Positions 50,307 through 59,166 of a DNA stretch of 64,000 bases are shown here, in pieces. Position numbers and translations under genes: made by a program. The stretch's first letter is position 1; the number at the start of each line of letters is the position of its first letter. The notes under the pieces were generated by a model, which searched no databases, had not been told where the DNA came from, and saw only the letters and a program-made list of their open reading frames with translations. Source of the stretch: Rubrobacter marinus (GTDB taxonomy: Bacteria; Actinomycetota; Rubrobacteria; Rubrobacterales; Rubrobacteraceae). The stretch spans positions 2,418,001 through 2,482,000 of the forward strand of contig NZ_CP045121.1 of the NCBI RefSeq assembly GCF_011492965.1, given 5' to 3'.

Positions 50307-50957
50307 ATGTTCGAGGAGACCTACACCGTGCGCGAGGCGGAGGTTCGGGACGAGACCGAGATCGCCGGCCTCGTCGTCGAGGGGTTCCTGGACAAGTTTC
50401 GCCCGATCTTCGGGCGCGGTATGGACCGGTCGGTCTGGATCATGGAGAAGTGGGTCCGCCTGGAGCACACCGTGGGCGGGGTCCGCTCGCTCGTCGTCGA
50501 GGTCGCGGCGACGGGAGAGATCGCCGCGAGCGTCGGGGTGCGCGTCGGGGAGTCCGACGACGACGCCCTCTCCGGGGGCTTGTGGGAGTCCCTCAAGCGC
50601 GCCCTGGGCTTCTTGCGCGCCTCCTGGGCGGCGACCCTGCTCTCGTATCCGCGCTACGCCGCGAGCTACCGGGAGGCCTACGTGGAGCGGCTAGTCGTCT
50701 CCCCCGCCCACCGCAACGGCGGGATGGCCCGCGCCCTCCTCGACGCCTCCGAGGACCTCGCCCGGGAGACGGGCAAGGCCACCGTCGGGCTGCACGTCAG
50801 CGCCGGCAACATCCCGGCCCTCAGGCTGTACGAGTCGTACGGGTACGAGGAGGTCTCGGAGCAGCGCTCGGTGCTCACGGGGTACTTTCTGGGCATCCGC
50901 AGCTGGCTGTACCTGCGCAAGGAGATCCAGGACAAGTTCGGGAGGGACGGGGCCTAG
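50307..50957 (+). CDS. GNAT family N-acetyltransferase
   Basis: A protein of 216 residues. AcCoA-binding core: AYVERLVVSPAHRNGGMARALL (motif A, with RxxGxA replaced by RNGGMA) and ALRLYESYGYEEVSEQRS. An insertion of about 35 residues (DDDALSGGLWESLKRALG) lies before it. The substrate is unknown. ATG 50307 from a leaderless-type promoter. Converges on the hydrolase gene with four-base overlap. Confidence 0.85.
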   Translation: MFEETYTVREAEVRDETEIAGLVVEGFLDKFRPIFGRGMDRSVWIMEKWVRLEHTVGGVRSLVVEVAATGEIAASVGVRVGESDDDALSGGLWESLKRALGFLRASWAATLLSYPRYAASYREAYVERLVVSPAHRNGGMARALLDASEDLARETGKATVGLHVSAGNIPALRLYESYGYEEVSEQRSVLTGYFLGIRSWLYLRKEIQDKFGRDGA

Positions 50958-52309
50958 CGGCCGTTGGGGGCGTCTTCGGGGCCCTCGGGCTCCTCGTGAT
51001 CCTGGCGTCGGGAGCGCTCGCGCGGGCGGAACTCCTTCCACGCCTCGGGCCACTGGAAGAGATCCTCGGGCACCTCCGAGAGCGGTTCCTCTCTCCTCCC
51101 TTCGGCCGGCTCCGCCGGGCGGCGCCTGATGACCCTGGGCCGATCCTCGTTCCCGTTGCTGGAAGGGTCTTCGCGTTGCGCGCCGTCGGCCTCATCCCCG
51201 GCGCCCTCTTCGGCCCCGGGCTCCTCCTCGGGAGAAGTCCCCTGTGGCGAATCGTAGCGGCCGTGCTGCTTGCGGACGACGTTCGGGGTGGTCGGGTCCT
51301 CGGGCGAGGTCCCGGGGGCCTCGGCGGCGGGTTCCGCGTCGTCGGGTAACCCTTCCTCGTCTTCGTAAGGGGGCTCTTCGACCATCGCCTCCAGGTACCG
51401 GGAGTCCCCGGTGAAGAACGCGAGCACCTGGGCGTTGAACTCGCCGGTACGCTCCAGCATCGGCAGGTGGCCCGCGTTCTCGACCAGCACGACCTCAACG
51501 GTGGGGAGCGCCCGGGCCCAGTCCGAGGCCGCCTGGGGGTCCACGATCTGGTCTTCCTCCCCGACGATGACGAGCACGGGCACCTTTATGATGCCGGCCT
51601 GGCGGACCAGCCGGCCGCGCGAGAGCTCGCGCCGGGCGACGTTGAGGGTCTTCGTTACGGAGGCCGGGGTCGCCATCCCGGCGTCGTCGATCGCCTCCTC
51701 GGTCAGGTCGCCGGAGTCGGAGACGAACGGGCGCATCCAGAGCCCGCGCAGGGGCCTGAGGTAGCGGCCCAGGGTGTAGAACAGGGGACCCACGACCGGG
51801 AGGGTGGCGAGCCAGAGGAAGGTCGGCAGGTCCATCTGGTCCTCGTCGGCCGGGGTGGCGACGAGGACGAGCCGGCCGACGACGTCCGGGTGGTCCGCGG
51901 CGAGCTTAACGGCCATCGCGCCGCCGAGGTCGTGCCCGACGACCGCGGCCCGCGTGAGGCCGAAGTGGGCGCAGAAGGCGTACAGGAGGCGGCTGCCGTA
52001 GCGGACGCCGTAGCCGGAGATCGGCTTGTCCGACTCCCCGAAGCCGGAGAGGTCCAGGGAGTAGACGGTGAAACGCTGGGCGAGGCGGTTGGCGAGGCGC
52101 TCCCAGACCCTGCCCGAGGAGAGCCAGCCGTGCACGAGCAGCACCGGCGGGCCGCCGCCGGAGACGCGGTAGCGGATCCAGCTGCCCTCGAGCTCCAGGT
52201 ACTCGGTGTCGCGGGCGCTGTCCACCTCGTCCGTGCGCCGCCCGAGCGCGACGGAGGCCGCGACGAGAACGCCCACCAGCAACACCACCACGATGATGAC
52301 TGCGCTCAT
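50954..52309 (-). CDS. alpha/beta hydrolase with Asp nucleophile and long disordered tail
   Basis: A protein of 451 residues. N-terminal TM/signal helix (VIIVVVLLVGVLVAASVAL), then a hydrolase core (about 40-305) with LLVHGWLSSG, the nucleophile elbow VVGHDLGGAMAV (Asp in place of Ser, as in haloalkane dehalogenases and epoxide hydrolases), and the His in ENAGHLPMLE. Residues about 315-451 are acidic, Pro- and Arg-rich and likely disordered. ATG 52309 is six nt after TATCAT. Extracytoplasmic location is inferred from the N-terminal helix. The substrate is unknown. Confidence 0.82.
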   Translation of the reverse strand: MSAVIIVVVLLVGVLVAASVALGRRTDEVDSARDTEYLELEGSWIRYRVSGGGPPVLLVHGWLSSGRVWERLANRLAQRFTVYSLDLSGFGESDKPISGYGVRYGSRLLYAFCAHFGLTRAAVVGHDLGGAMAVKLAADHPDVVGRLVLVATPADEDQMDLPTFLWLATLPVVGPLFYTLGRYLRPLRGLWMRPFVSDSGDLTEEAIDDAGMATPASVTKTLNVARRELSRGRLVRQAGIIKVPVLVIVGEEDQIVDPQAASDWARALPTVEVVLVENAGHLPMLERTGEFNAQVLAFFTGDSRYLEAMVEEPPYEDEEGLPDDAEPAAEAPGTSPEDPTTPNVVRKQHGRYDSPQGTSPEEEPGAEEGAGDEADGAQREDPSSNGNEDRPRVIRRRPAEPAEGRREEPLSEVPEDLFQWPEAWKEFRPRERSRRQDHEEPEGPEDAPNGR

Positions 52310-52315
52310 GGTCGA

Positions 52316-52321
52316 ATGATA
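52316..52321 (-). promoter_or_regulatory. -10 hexamer TATCAT, leaderless hydrolase promoter
   Basis: On the minus strand TATCAT ends six nt before ATG 52309. Confidence 0.45.
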
Positions 52322-52364
52322 ACCCAACCCGTCACCCCAAACACACGGCCGGGGCCGGTCCCCG

Positions 52365-53468
52365 TCAGGGGCGCGAGGCGCCCGTGCGGCCCGCCCTCTC
52401 CCGTTCGTCCGTGGGCGGCGCGGGCTCCTCCCCGTCGTTCGGAGCGGCGCCGAGGGGCTTCACGTAGAGCTCGTCCAGGAGGACGGTTACGACGGCGGCG
52501 GTCGGGACGGCGAGGATGATGCCGGCGAGACCGAGGAGGTCGCCCATCGCGAGGACGGCGAGGATCACGACGACGGGATGGAGGCGCACGCTGCGGGCCA
52601 TCACCATCGGGGAGACGACGTGCGCCTCGACCTGGTGGATCACGACGTAGACGACCACGACGAGGAGGGCCTTCGTCGGGGAGTCGACGAAGGCGACGAG
52701 GATCGGGGGGACGGCGGCGATGATCGGGCCGAAGAACGGCACGATCTCGAGGACGCCGGTGAGGACGGCGAAGGTGAAGGCGAACTCCACGTCCAGGATG
52801 ACGAGCGAGATCCAGGTGAGGACGAAGATCAGGGCCATCGCCGCGAGCTGGCCGAGGATCCAACCGGAGACCCGCCGCCTTATGAGGTCGAGGATCTCCT
52901 CGACCCGCCCGCGCCTGTTGAGCGGGAAGAGCGCGAGGATGCCGTTGAGGAGCGGCCTCGGGTTGGAGACCATGTACAGCGCCATGACGACGGCGCCCAG
53001 GGCTTGCAGGAGGAGCCCGGCCCCGCGCGTCGTTATCCGCCACAGCTCGCCGGCCCTCTGTATGACCTGCTGGACGGCCTCGGTGAGGTCGAGGCTCGCC
53101 ACGCCGCCGGAGCCGCCCAAAAAGGGGTAGCGTTCGCCTGTCGCCTGCACGTAGTCCTGCACCCGGCGCACCACCCCCGGCGCCCGGGCCAGAAACTCAC
53201 CGCCCTGGTCCAAGAGGAGGGGCAAGACGATGTAGCCGAGGAGCCCGAGCGCCACGACCACGCCCATCACCACCGCGATCAGCGCCAAGGAGCGCGGCAG
53301 CCCCAGCCGCACGAGGAAATCCACGGCGGGGGCGAGCACCAGGGCAATGAGCAGGGCGAGGACCAGAACCTCTACGACCCCGATCAGCTCGTAGAGGAGC
53401 AGTCCCCCGGCCACGATAAGCCCCAGGACGAGCGCGAAGCGCGCCGATTGCAGGAGCCCGGAGCCCAA
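52365..53468 (-). CDS. AI-2E family transporter
   Basis: A protein of 367 residues with about eight TM helices, family PF01594 (TqsA/PerM-like). N-terminal TM pair (FALVLGLIVAGGLLLYELIG), a periplasmic-type loop (VQDYVQATGERYPFLG), then PRPLLNGILALFPLNRRGRVEE, VSGWILGQLAAMALIF and the typical GVLEIVPFFGPIIAAVPPIL and VIHQVEAHVVSPMVMAR. C-terminal tail is basic/acidic. May export small molecules or act in osmo- or ion-transport; family functions differ. Starts at TTG 53468. Confidence 0.85.
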   Translation of the reverse strand: MGSGLLQSARFALVLGLIVAGGLLLYELIGVVEVLVLALLIALVLAPAVDFLVRLGLPRSLALIAVVMGVVVALGLLGYIVLPLLLDQGGEFLARAPGVVRRVQDYVQATGERYPFLGGSGGVASLDLTEAVQQVIQRAGELWRITTRGAGLLLQALGAVVMALYMVSNPRPLLNGILALFPLNRRGRVEEILDLIRRRVSGWILGQLAAMALIFVLTWISLVILDVEFAFTFAVLTGVLEIVPFFGPIIAAVPPILVAFVDSPTKALLVVVVYVVIHQVEAHVVSPMVMARSVRLHPVVVILAVLAMGDLLGLAGIILAVPTAAVVTVLLDELYVKPLGAAPNDGEEPAPPTDERERAGRTGASRP

Positions 53469-53512
53469 AGCGCTAACCTACGGGTGGGTTGCGGAGGATG
53501 CCTCGGCGCGCC

Positions 53513-53734
53513 TCAGGAACCCCAGCGGCTGCCGACGACCTGCCGGACGAGGTAGGAGGCGATGAGGGTCGAGACGAGGGAGAAGCCCGCCTTGAGGAGC
53601 GCCTCCTTGAAGTCGTCGCTCACGCCCCGGACCTCGGGCTCCTTTATGAACCTTTCGGCCAGCCGGCTCGCCAGAGCGTAAGCGATGCCGCTCGACAGGA
53701 TCGTGATCAACCTCTTCTGCGTTTCGTCGTCCAC
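53513..53734 (-). CDS. small membrane-associated hypothetical protein
   Basis: A protein of 73 residues from GTG 53734 with a purine-rich upstream (GGAGG). Two amphipathic/hydrophobic helices: LITILSSGIAYALASRLAE and LLKAGFSLVSTLIASYLVR, joined by KEPEVRGVSDDFKEA. Forty-four nt upstream of the AI-2E gene on the same strand, so may be cotranscribed. No family recognised. Confidence 0.6.
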   Translation of the reverse strand: MDDETQKRLITILSSGIAYALASRLAERFIKEPEVRGVSDDFKEALLKAGFSLVSTLIASYLVRQVVGSRWGS

Positions 53735-53854
53735 CCGCGAGACCTCCCGCCTCCGTCGCCTACGAGGCCCGGCCGGCAGCCGGACCCATGCTATGGGTCA
53801 CGATTCTAACGCCGATCGTCCTCGAACACGGCGGGCGCGGGCGGCGCCCCTCCC

Positions 53855-54190
53855 TCAGCTGGCCTTCGCCCCCGCCACGCGCGCGGCACCCATGCGGTAA
53901 AGCTCGCCGAGCTGCGACCTGATGGTCTCCCTGCAGCAAAAATCGGCGTAACAATCCACGCAGTAGACGACCTCTTCCGGACGTCCCGGGTGCAGGTCGT
54001 GCTCCATCATGAAGTCCAGAAGCTCCCGAAAGCCCTCGCCGACCTGATCCACGAACTCCGAAAAGGAGATCTTGCCGCAGATCAAACGCTCACAAGCATC
54101 CGAAAGCTCGAGCCTACCCAGACGACGGTTGGTGTGCCGTACTATGAGCCCGGGGATGATCTCCTCCACGCCCGACTCCTCCTTCGCCAC
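53855..54190 (-). CDS. Cys-containing hypothetical protein
   Basis: A protein of 111 residues from GTG 54190, AAAGGGG upstream. Helical, with cysteines in SDACERLICGK and YCVDCYADFCCRETI; the second cluster (CxxCx4CC) could bind a metal or Fe-S. Acidic middle HDLHPGRPEEVVY. Divergent from the NDH-2-like gene. No family recognised. Confidence 0.6.
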   Translation of the reverse strand: MAKEESGVEEIIPGLIVRHTNRRLGRLELSDACERLICGKISFSEFVDQVGEGFRELLDFMMEHDLHPGRPEEVVYCVDCYADFCCRETIRSQLGELYRMGAARVAGAKAS

Positions 54191-54246
54191 TACGGCCCCT
54201 TTCTAGCCCCGTAAGACGAGTTGTCCCTTTGTTTTCCCCATTCAAT

Positions 54247-54282
54247 CCGACCCCCCTTTTTGGTCGGTGCGTAGAGTCTACG
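54247..54282. promoter_or_regulatory. palindromes in a divergent promoter region
   Basis: CCGACC-CCCCTTTTT... pairs with GGTCGG (54247-54267), followed by the 6-1-6 palindrome CGTAGA-G-TCTACG (54270-54282). Lies between the Cys protein (minus) and the flavoprotein (plus). Looks like an operator. Confidence 0.4.
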
Positions 54283-54328
54283 GATGCGTAATCGTTTTGT
54301 AAAGTGCCTCACCTTTGGAGGGGGTATG

Positions 54329-54334
54329 TATACT
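54329..54334 (+). promoter_or_regulatory. -10 hexamer TATACT, leaderless flavoprotein promoter
   Basis: TATACT ends seven nt before ATG 54342, with no ribosome-binding site in between. Confidence 0.5.
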
Positions 54335-54341
54335 CGCCGCC

Positions 54342-55651
54342 ATGACACCGAGGGGGAGCCGGGACTTGCAAGCACGCGACGCTAACACTTCCGCCGCCCC
54401 GAGAGCGCCCGCCTGGTCGTCGTCGGCGCGGGGTTCGCCGGGGGCTCCTTGTTGAGGAACCTCCCCGCCCCGCTCCGGCGCCCCTCCGAGACGCTCCTCG
54501 TGGACCGGGCGGACGAGCACGCGTTTATACCCCTGATCCACGAGGTCGCCGTCGGGCGCGTCCACCCGGATACGGTCCGCCTGCCCGTAGCCTCCGCCGC
54601 CGACGACCACGCCTTCCTGCGTACCGAGGCGCTAGGGGTCGACCTCGGGGAGAAGGTCCTCCGCACCTCCTCCGGCGACGTCAGCTACGAGTACCTCGTC
54701 CTCGCCCCCGGCAGCGTCGCGGTACCGCCCCCGAGGGCCTCGGCGACGGCTTCCAGACCTTCTGGAGCCTCGACGACGCGCTGAGGTTGAGGCACGCCCT
54801 GAACGAGGCCTGGCGGAGCGCGACGAGGGGAAGCGGTCTACCCGAGGGCGGGCTCACGGTCGCCGTCGCGGGCGGCGGGGCCACCGGGGTCGAGCTGGCG
54901 GCCGAGATCGCCGTCCTCTTCGACTACCTGAGGAGGAGGACCGTCCGGCCGCCGGCCGAGGAGCCGCGGGTGGTGCTGTTCGAGGCCACCGACCGGCTCA
55001 TGGGCTGGCTGGATCCCTTTTTTCACCGGGTCGCGATGGAGGAGCTCGGGCGGCTCGGGGTCGAGGTGCGGCTCGACGCCCCCGTGAGCGACGCGGACGG
55101 CTCGGGGGTCGTGGCCGGGGGGAGAAGACGCCGGCGGGCGTCCGGGTATGGACCACCGGGGTGCGGGCGGCCCCGCTCGTCCGGGACCTGCCGGGGAGCA
55201 CGACGAGGGGGCAGGGCGCGCGTGACGGACCGGCTGACGCTCCCCGACCACCCGGAGGTGTACGTGCTCGGGGACGGCGGCCGGTACGAAGATCCGCGCC
55301 TGGGCCCCCTGGCCCCGTCGCCTCCCTCGCCGTCCAGCAGGGGCCCTGGGTCGCCCGGGACCTCAAGCGCAGGCTCCGGGGGCGCGCTCCCGCAGGGGAC
55401 GGCCGCCCTTCCGCTTCTTCGACCGCGGGTACGCCGTGAGCCTCGGGCCGGAGAGCGGGGCCGCCGTCGCGCTCGGGGCGCGGCTCAGGGGCCCGGCCGC
55501 GCAGGCGCTCTACAGGAGCATCTTCCTCTACTACATGAAGAGCCGCAGGGGCCGCCTGCTGGCCGGGGCGGACTGGGCGCTGGAGCGCGTCGGGCGCGTC
55601 GGGTTCGACGCGCGGACGGCGGATCGGTACCGCAGCCCCGAAGGGCCCTAG
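54342..55651 (+). CDS. NDH-2-like FAD/NAD pyridine nucleotide oxidoreductase (multiple frameshifts)
   Basis: Type II NADH dehydrogenase-like flavoprotein, about 430 residues. FAD site VVVGAGFAGGSLLRNL, then TLLVDRADEHAFIPLIHEV; YLVLAPGSVA; NAD site VAVAGGGATGVELAAEI; GEKTPAGVRVWTTGVRAAPLV; VYVLGDGGRYEDPRLGPLA (FAD contact); SLAVQQGPWVARDLKR; and the C terminus SIFLYYMKSRRGRLLAG. These pieces lie in all three frames: shifts near 54390, 54735, 55120, 55215, 55305 and 55395. Either heavily erroneous sequence or a decayed gene. ATG 54342 is supported by the -10. Electron acceptor unknown. Confidence 0.7.
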
Positions 55652-55925
55652 GTTCTGCCGGAGGCCTCTCCGGCGAGGTGGCGAGCCACGATCCCGGGGA
55701 CGTCCTCGGGGCCGACGCGGGTGTACCAGACGTCGTCCGGGAAGACGAAGACGACCGGCCCCTCCTCGTGGCGGCGGCTGCAGCCGTTGCGCAGCACCGC
55801 CGATGCGGAGATGCCAAGCCCCTCGACCTCCTCGCGAAAGCGCTCGTAGAGCTCACCCCCGCCCTTGGCCCCGCAACGCCCCTCCCGGGCGTCGTGCACA
55901 CGAAGATCTTCCGCAAGCCTGCCAT
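55648..55925 (-). CDS. thioredoxin-like [2Fe-2S] ferredoxin (one frameshift)
   Basis: About 92 residues. ATG 55925: MAGLRKIFVC, then after an indel near 55893 HDAREGRCGAKGGGELYERF, SASAVLRNGCSRRHEEGPVVFVFPDDVWY. Cysteines FVC, RCG, and NGC fit the shared thioredoxin-like ferredoxin layout. C-terminal GPEDVPGIVARHLAG. May pass electrons in a redox step. Its stop overlaps the end of the NDH-2-like gene on the other strand by four bases. Confidence 0.7.
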
Positions 55926-56053
55926 ATTCTTATTGTAAGCCGTGATCTGCCGACGGCAATCGGCCCCGAACGGCACGCGTGAAGCGCTTCTCCTGGTGGG
56001 GGAGGCCGAGCCGCCGTCGCAGGACTGGCGACGGCGGCGGCCAGATCTCCCGG

Positions 56054-57503
56054 TTAGAAAGCGAGGGGGCCGAGGTGCCCATCTCCTGTTCCTGCTGGCT
56101 GATGCGACGGGCCTGGCCGCTCTTCTTCCCGCCTGGGCGACCGTCTCGGCGACGGCGGGGGCGACGCGCTCGTCGAAGACGCTCGGGATCACGTAGTCCT
56201 CCGAGACCTCCTCCTCGGTGATGACCTCGGCGATGGCGCGGGCGGCGGCGAGCTTCATCTCCTCGTCGATCTCGCGGGCGCGCACGTCGAGGGCGCCCCG
56301 GAAGATGCCCGGGAAGCAGAGGACGTTGTTGATCTGGTTCGGGTAGTCGCTGCGCCCGGTGGCGATGATCCTGGCGTGACCGAAAGCCGCCTCCGGCATG
56401 ATCTCCGGCTCCGGGTTTGCCATCGCGAAGACGATGGGGTCCTCGTTCATCGTGTCGAGGTGGTCCGGCGTCAGCACCCCGGGGACGGAGAGGCCGAGGA
56501 AGAGGTCCGAGCCGCGCATGGCCTCCGTGAGGCCGCCGGTGAGGTTCTCGGGGTTGGTGTGCTCGGCGAACCACCGCTTGGAGGCGTTCAGCCCGTCGCG
56601 CCTCCGGTGGACGATGCCGCGGGAGTCGCAGCCTACGACGTGCTCGACCCCGGCGGACATCAGGATCTTGGCGCACGCCACGCCCGCCGCCCCGATGCCG
56701 TTCACGACGACCTTGAGGTCCTTCATCTCCTTGCCCACGATCTTCAAGGAGTTGATGAGCGCGGCGAGGACGACGACCGCGGTGCCGTGCTGGTCGTCGT
56801 GGAAGACCGGGATCTCGAGCTCGCGCTTGAGGCGCTCCTCGATCTCGAAGCAGCGCGGCGCCGAGATGTCTTCGAGGTTTATGCCGCCGAAGGCGGGCGC
56901 GATGCGCTTGACGGTCTCGATGATCTCCTCGGTGTCCTTGGTGTCGAGGCAGATGGGAAAGGCGTCGACGCCCGCGAACTCCTTGAAGAGCATCGCCTTG
57001 CCCTCCATCACCGGCATCGCCGCCTCGGGGCCGATGTCCCCGAGGCCGAGGACCGCGGTGCCGTCGGAGACGACCGCGACGGTGTTCCGCTTGATCGTGA
57101 GGTTGAAGGCCCGCTCGGGCTCCGCCGCGATCGCCTTGCACACCCGCGCAACGCCCGGCGTGTAGGCCATGGAGAGGTCGTCGCGCGTCCGGATGTTCAT
57201 CTTCGAGCGCACCTCGATCTTGCCGCCGAGGTGCATGAGGAACGTCCTGTCGGAGATGTTGAGCACTTGCGTGTCTTCGAGCGCGTCCACCGCCTCGACG
57301 ATGCTGCGCCCGTGGTCCGAGTTTCGCGCGTTTACCGTGATGTCCCGGACGGTCTTGTCGCCGCCTATGCGGACGATGTCGACCGCGCCGACCAATCCCC
57401 CAGCCTCGCCTATGGTCGTGAGGATCGCCCCCAGAGACCCCGGTTGGTGCGGGAACTCGACCCGCAACGTCATGCTGTAGCTCGCGCTCGGTATGGCCTC
57501 CAT
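56054..57503 (-). CDS. NAD-dependent malic enzyme with N-terminal ACT-like domain
   Basis: Oxidative decarboxylation of malate to pyruvate. ATG 57503 (AAGGAAGGG upstream). An N-terminal ACT-like domain (about 1-85: RVEFPHQPGSLGAILTTI) precedes the malic domain: SMAYTPGVARVCKAI, DIGPEAAMPVMEGKAML, ALCLDTKDTEEI-type, FEIEERLKRELEIPVFHDDQHGTA, and the NAD domain VVNGIGAAGVACAKIL, FAMANPEPEIMPE and GRSDYPNQINNVLCFPG. After VAPAVAETVAQAGRR the frame loses family-like sequence; one indel near 56135 ends it at 56054 with about 480 residues. The 3' end is therefore tentative. Confidence 0.85.
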
Positions 57504-57686
57504 GGAACCCTTCCTTTCCCTCCGGCTTCCCCCGCCGGTCCTCGATCGTCTGCGCCGCGGATTCTACGTACCCCGGCCGGGCCCAGCAAATGCGCCTGGG
57601 GAACGCCGATCTACTCCGCGGTCGACGAGGGGACAACGGAGGACGGCGCGTCTTCGGCCCGTCGCGCGCCGGCCCTTCTCGACGAC

Positions 57687-57725
57687 GGGAGCCAGCGCCC
57701 GGCTCGGTCGACGCCGCTGGCTCCC
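57687..57725 (-). terminator. hairpin after the DUF gene
   Basis: Eleven-bp perfect stem GGGAGCCAGCG / CGCTGGCTCCC with a 17-nt loop. Lies between the gene ending at 57741 and the malic enzyme start. No T-run. Confidence 0.5.
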
Positions 57726-57740
57726 GCCGCGTGGGGCCGT

Positions 57741-58199
57741 TTATACGGGCAGGTACTCCGGGTGTCCCGGCAAATCGTCGCCGGGTAGGGCGTCGCGGCG
57801 TGCGAGAAACCAGCGGTTGAGCGCGGTCCCGGGCCCCGCCTCCTCGGCCGCCCTCTCGAAGCCCGCGCGGAGCTCTCCGAGCAGTATGGGGCGCTCTCCG
57901 TAGGAGATGGTCTCTAGCTCCGCGGCGACGGCTGCGTCCGCGAAGGCGCCCCACTCCGGCGCGGCCTCCCCCTCGGGGTCGGGCGGCGAGGCGAAGGCCT
58001 CCTTGATCTCCCGCGGCATCTTGAGGGGCTCCAGAAGAGCGACCCTCTCTCCCCCGGGCCCCGTCCCTCCCCGCGCGACGGAGAGATAGCGGCGGGCGGC
58101 GAAGAGCAGGAGCCTGCTGGGGACGGTGCGCTTCCCCCACGAGGCGGCAACCGCCTCCCAGTCCACGAAAGAGATGCCGTAAAGCCCCGGGAGGTCCAT
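57741..58199 (-). CDS. hypothetical protein, possibly cytoplasmic
   Basis: A protein of 152 residues from ATG 58199, six nt after TATAAA and without a ribosome-binding site. Segments: MDLPGLYGISFVDWEAVAAS, LLLFAARRYLSVAR, a Gly-rich GGTGPGGERVALLEP, ALEEPKMPREIKEAF-type helix, EWGAFADAAVAAEL and a Pro-rich end HPEYLPV. No TM or signal peptide. Not recognised. Confidence 0.6.
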   Translation of the reverse strand: MDLPGLYGISFVDWEAVAASWGKRTVPSRLLLFAARRYLSVARGGTGPGGERVALLEPLKMPREIKEAFASPPDPEGEAAPEWGAFADAAVAAELETISYGERPILLGELRAGFERAAEEAGPGTALNRWFLARRDALPGDDLPGHPEYLPV

Positions 58200-58205
58200 G
58201 ACGGC

Positions 58206-58211
58206 TTTATA
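58206..58211 (-). promoter_or_regulatory. -10 hexamer TATAAA, leaderless promoter
   Basis: On the minus strand TATAAA ends six nt before ATG 58199. Confidence 0.45.
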
Positions 58212-58242
58212 CCATTCGGCTCGCGAGCACGGTCCGTCCGGC

Positions 58243-59082
58243 TCAGCCCTCGAAGATAAGGTCTTCCGGCCGCTCGGTCATCCTGACCGTCTCCCCCTCC
58301 ACCTCCACCACAGTGTCGAGGTGGGTGGCGTGGACGTTGGGGATGACGATGATCTCCTCCGCCCTCGCTTCGAGAAACGCGTCGAAGCCGGCGACGGGGC
58401 CGCCGGCCTGCAGGTACTCGGCGAGGCGGCGGAAGAGCTTCGGCAGGATGACGTGCTCCTCGGAGAGCGACCCCGGCCCCTCGACGGCGAACCCGGCGTT
58501 GGTCCTGTCCTCGGCCCAGACCCCGAGCCCCTCCTCGCGGGCCCGGACCACGGCCGCGCTCATGGCCTCCCGGAGATCCGGGAAGAGCCCCTTGTAGTAC
58601 GTGGGGTAGGCGAGCCCCCTCTCCAGGGACCGGTAGTTGACGCTCTCCCGGAGCTTCTCGACGTCCAGAAAGACGTCCGAGCCCTCCTCCCCCTGGGGAG
58701 GCTCCCCGGCGTAGACGAAGGCCACGGGCCGGCGGTTGCCCTCCGTGGCGCGGCTCAGGATGTAGCCCCCCGTGCCGTCCGTCGCGGAGGTGACCTCGGT
58801 CCTCGCCTCGTTCCACTCGACGTCCGTGATGCCCAGGTCCGCGAGCAGAAACTCCAGGGCCGCTGTTGCCAGGGCGAGGGGCTGGTGGGAGTTCAGGTAG
58901 TGCGTCTCGAGCGTGTCTATTGCCTCGAAGCGGAGCTGGGCGTGCTCCCTGGCGTTGAGCACGACCGGCGGGCCGGAGAGCTTGCGCCAGTCCGCCTCGT
59001 CGCGGGCGCGAAAGCGCACGGAGTCCCCGTCCGGGGAGTAGCCGACGACGTGGAAGGTGCCTTCGATCACCGAGAAGGGCAT
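58243..59082 (-). CDS. SNase-like (thermonuclease-fold) protein, active site unusual
   Basis: A protein of 279 residues from ATG 59082 (AAAGGA upstream). N-terminal part like SNase: VVGYSPDGDSVRFRARD and QLRFEAIDTLETHYLN with LALATAALEFLLADLG; the thermonuclease Arg and Glu positions (VRLxGIDAPE) are RFEAIDTLE, so activity is uncertain. The C-terminal half is helical: YRSLERGLAYPTYY, LFPDLREAMSAAVVRAREEG, EDRTNAGFAVEGPGS, and ends VVEVEGETVRMTE. Likely cytoplasmic. Function inferred only by fold resemblance. Confidence 0.6.
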   Translation of the reverse strand: MPFSVIEGTFHVVGYSPDGDSVRFRARDEADWRKLSGPPVVLNAREHAQLRFEAIDTLETHYLNSHQPLALATAALEFLLADLGITDVEWNEARTEVTSATDGTGGYILSRATEGNRRPVAFVYAGEPPQGEEGSDVFLDVEKLRESVNYRSLERGLAYPTYYKGLFPDLREAMSAAVVRAREEGLGVWAEDRTNAGFAVEGPGSLSEEHVILPKLFRRLAEYLQAGGPVAGFDAFLEARAEEIIVIPNVHATHLDTVVEVEGETVRMTERPEDLIFEG

Positions 59083-59166
59083 GGGTCCGAACCGTCCTTT
59101 CCGGAGCTGCCGCCCGCGCGCGGCAGTATACAGGCGGGAGCCCGAAGCGGAGCCCCGGCCGCGGAG

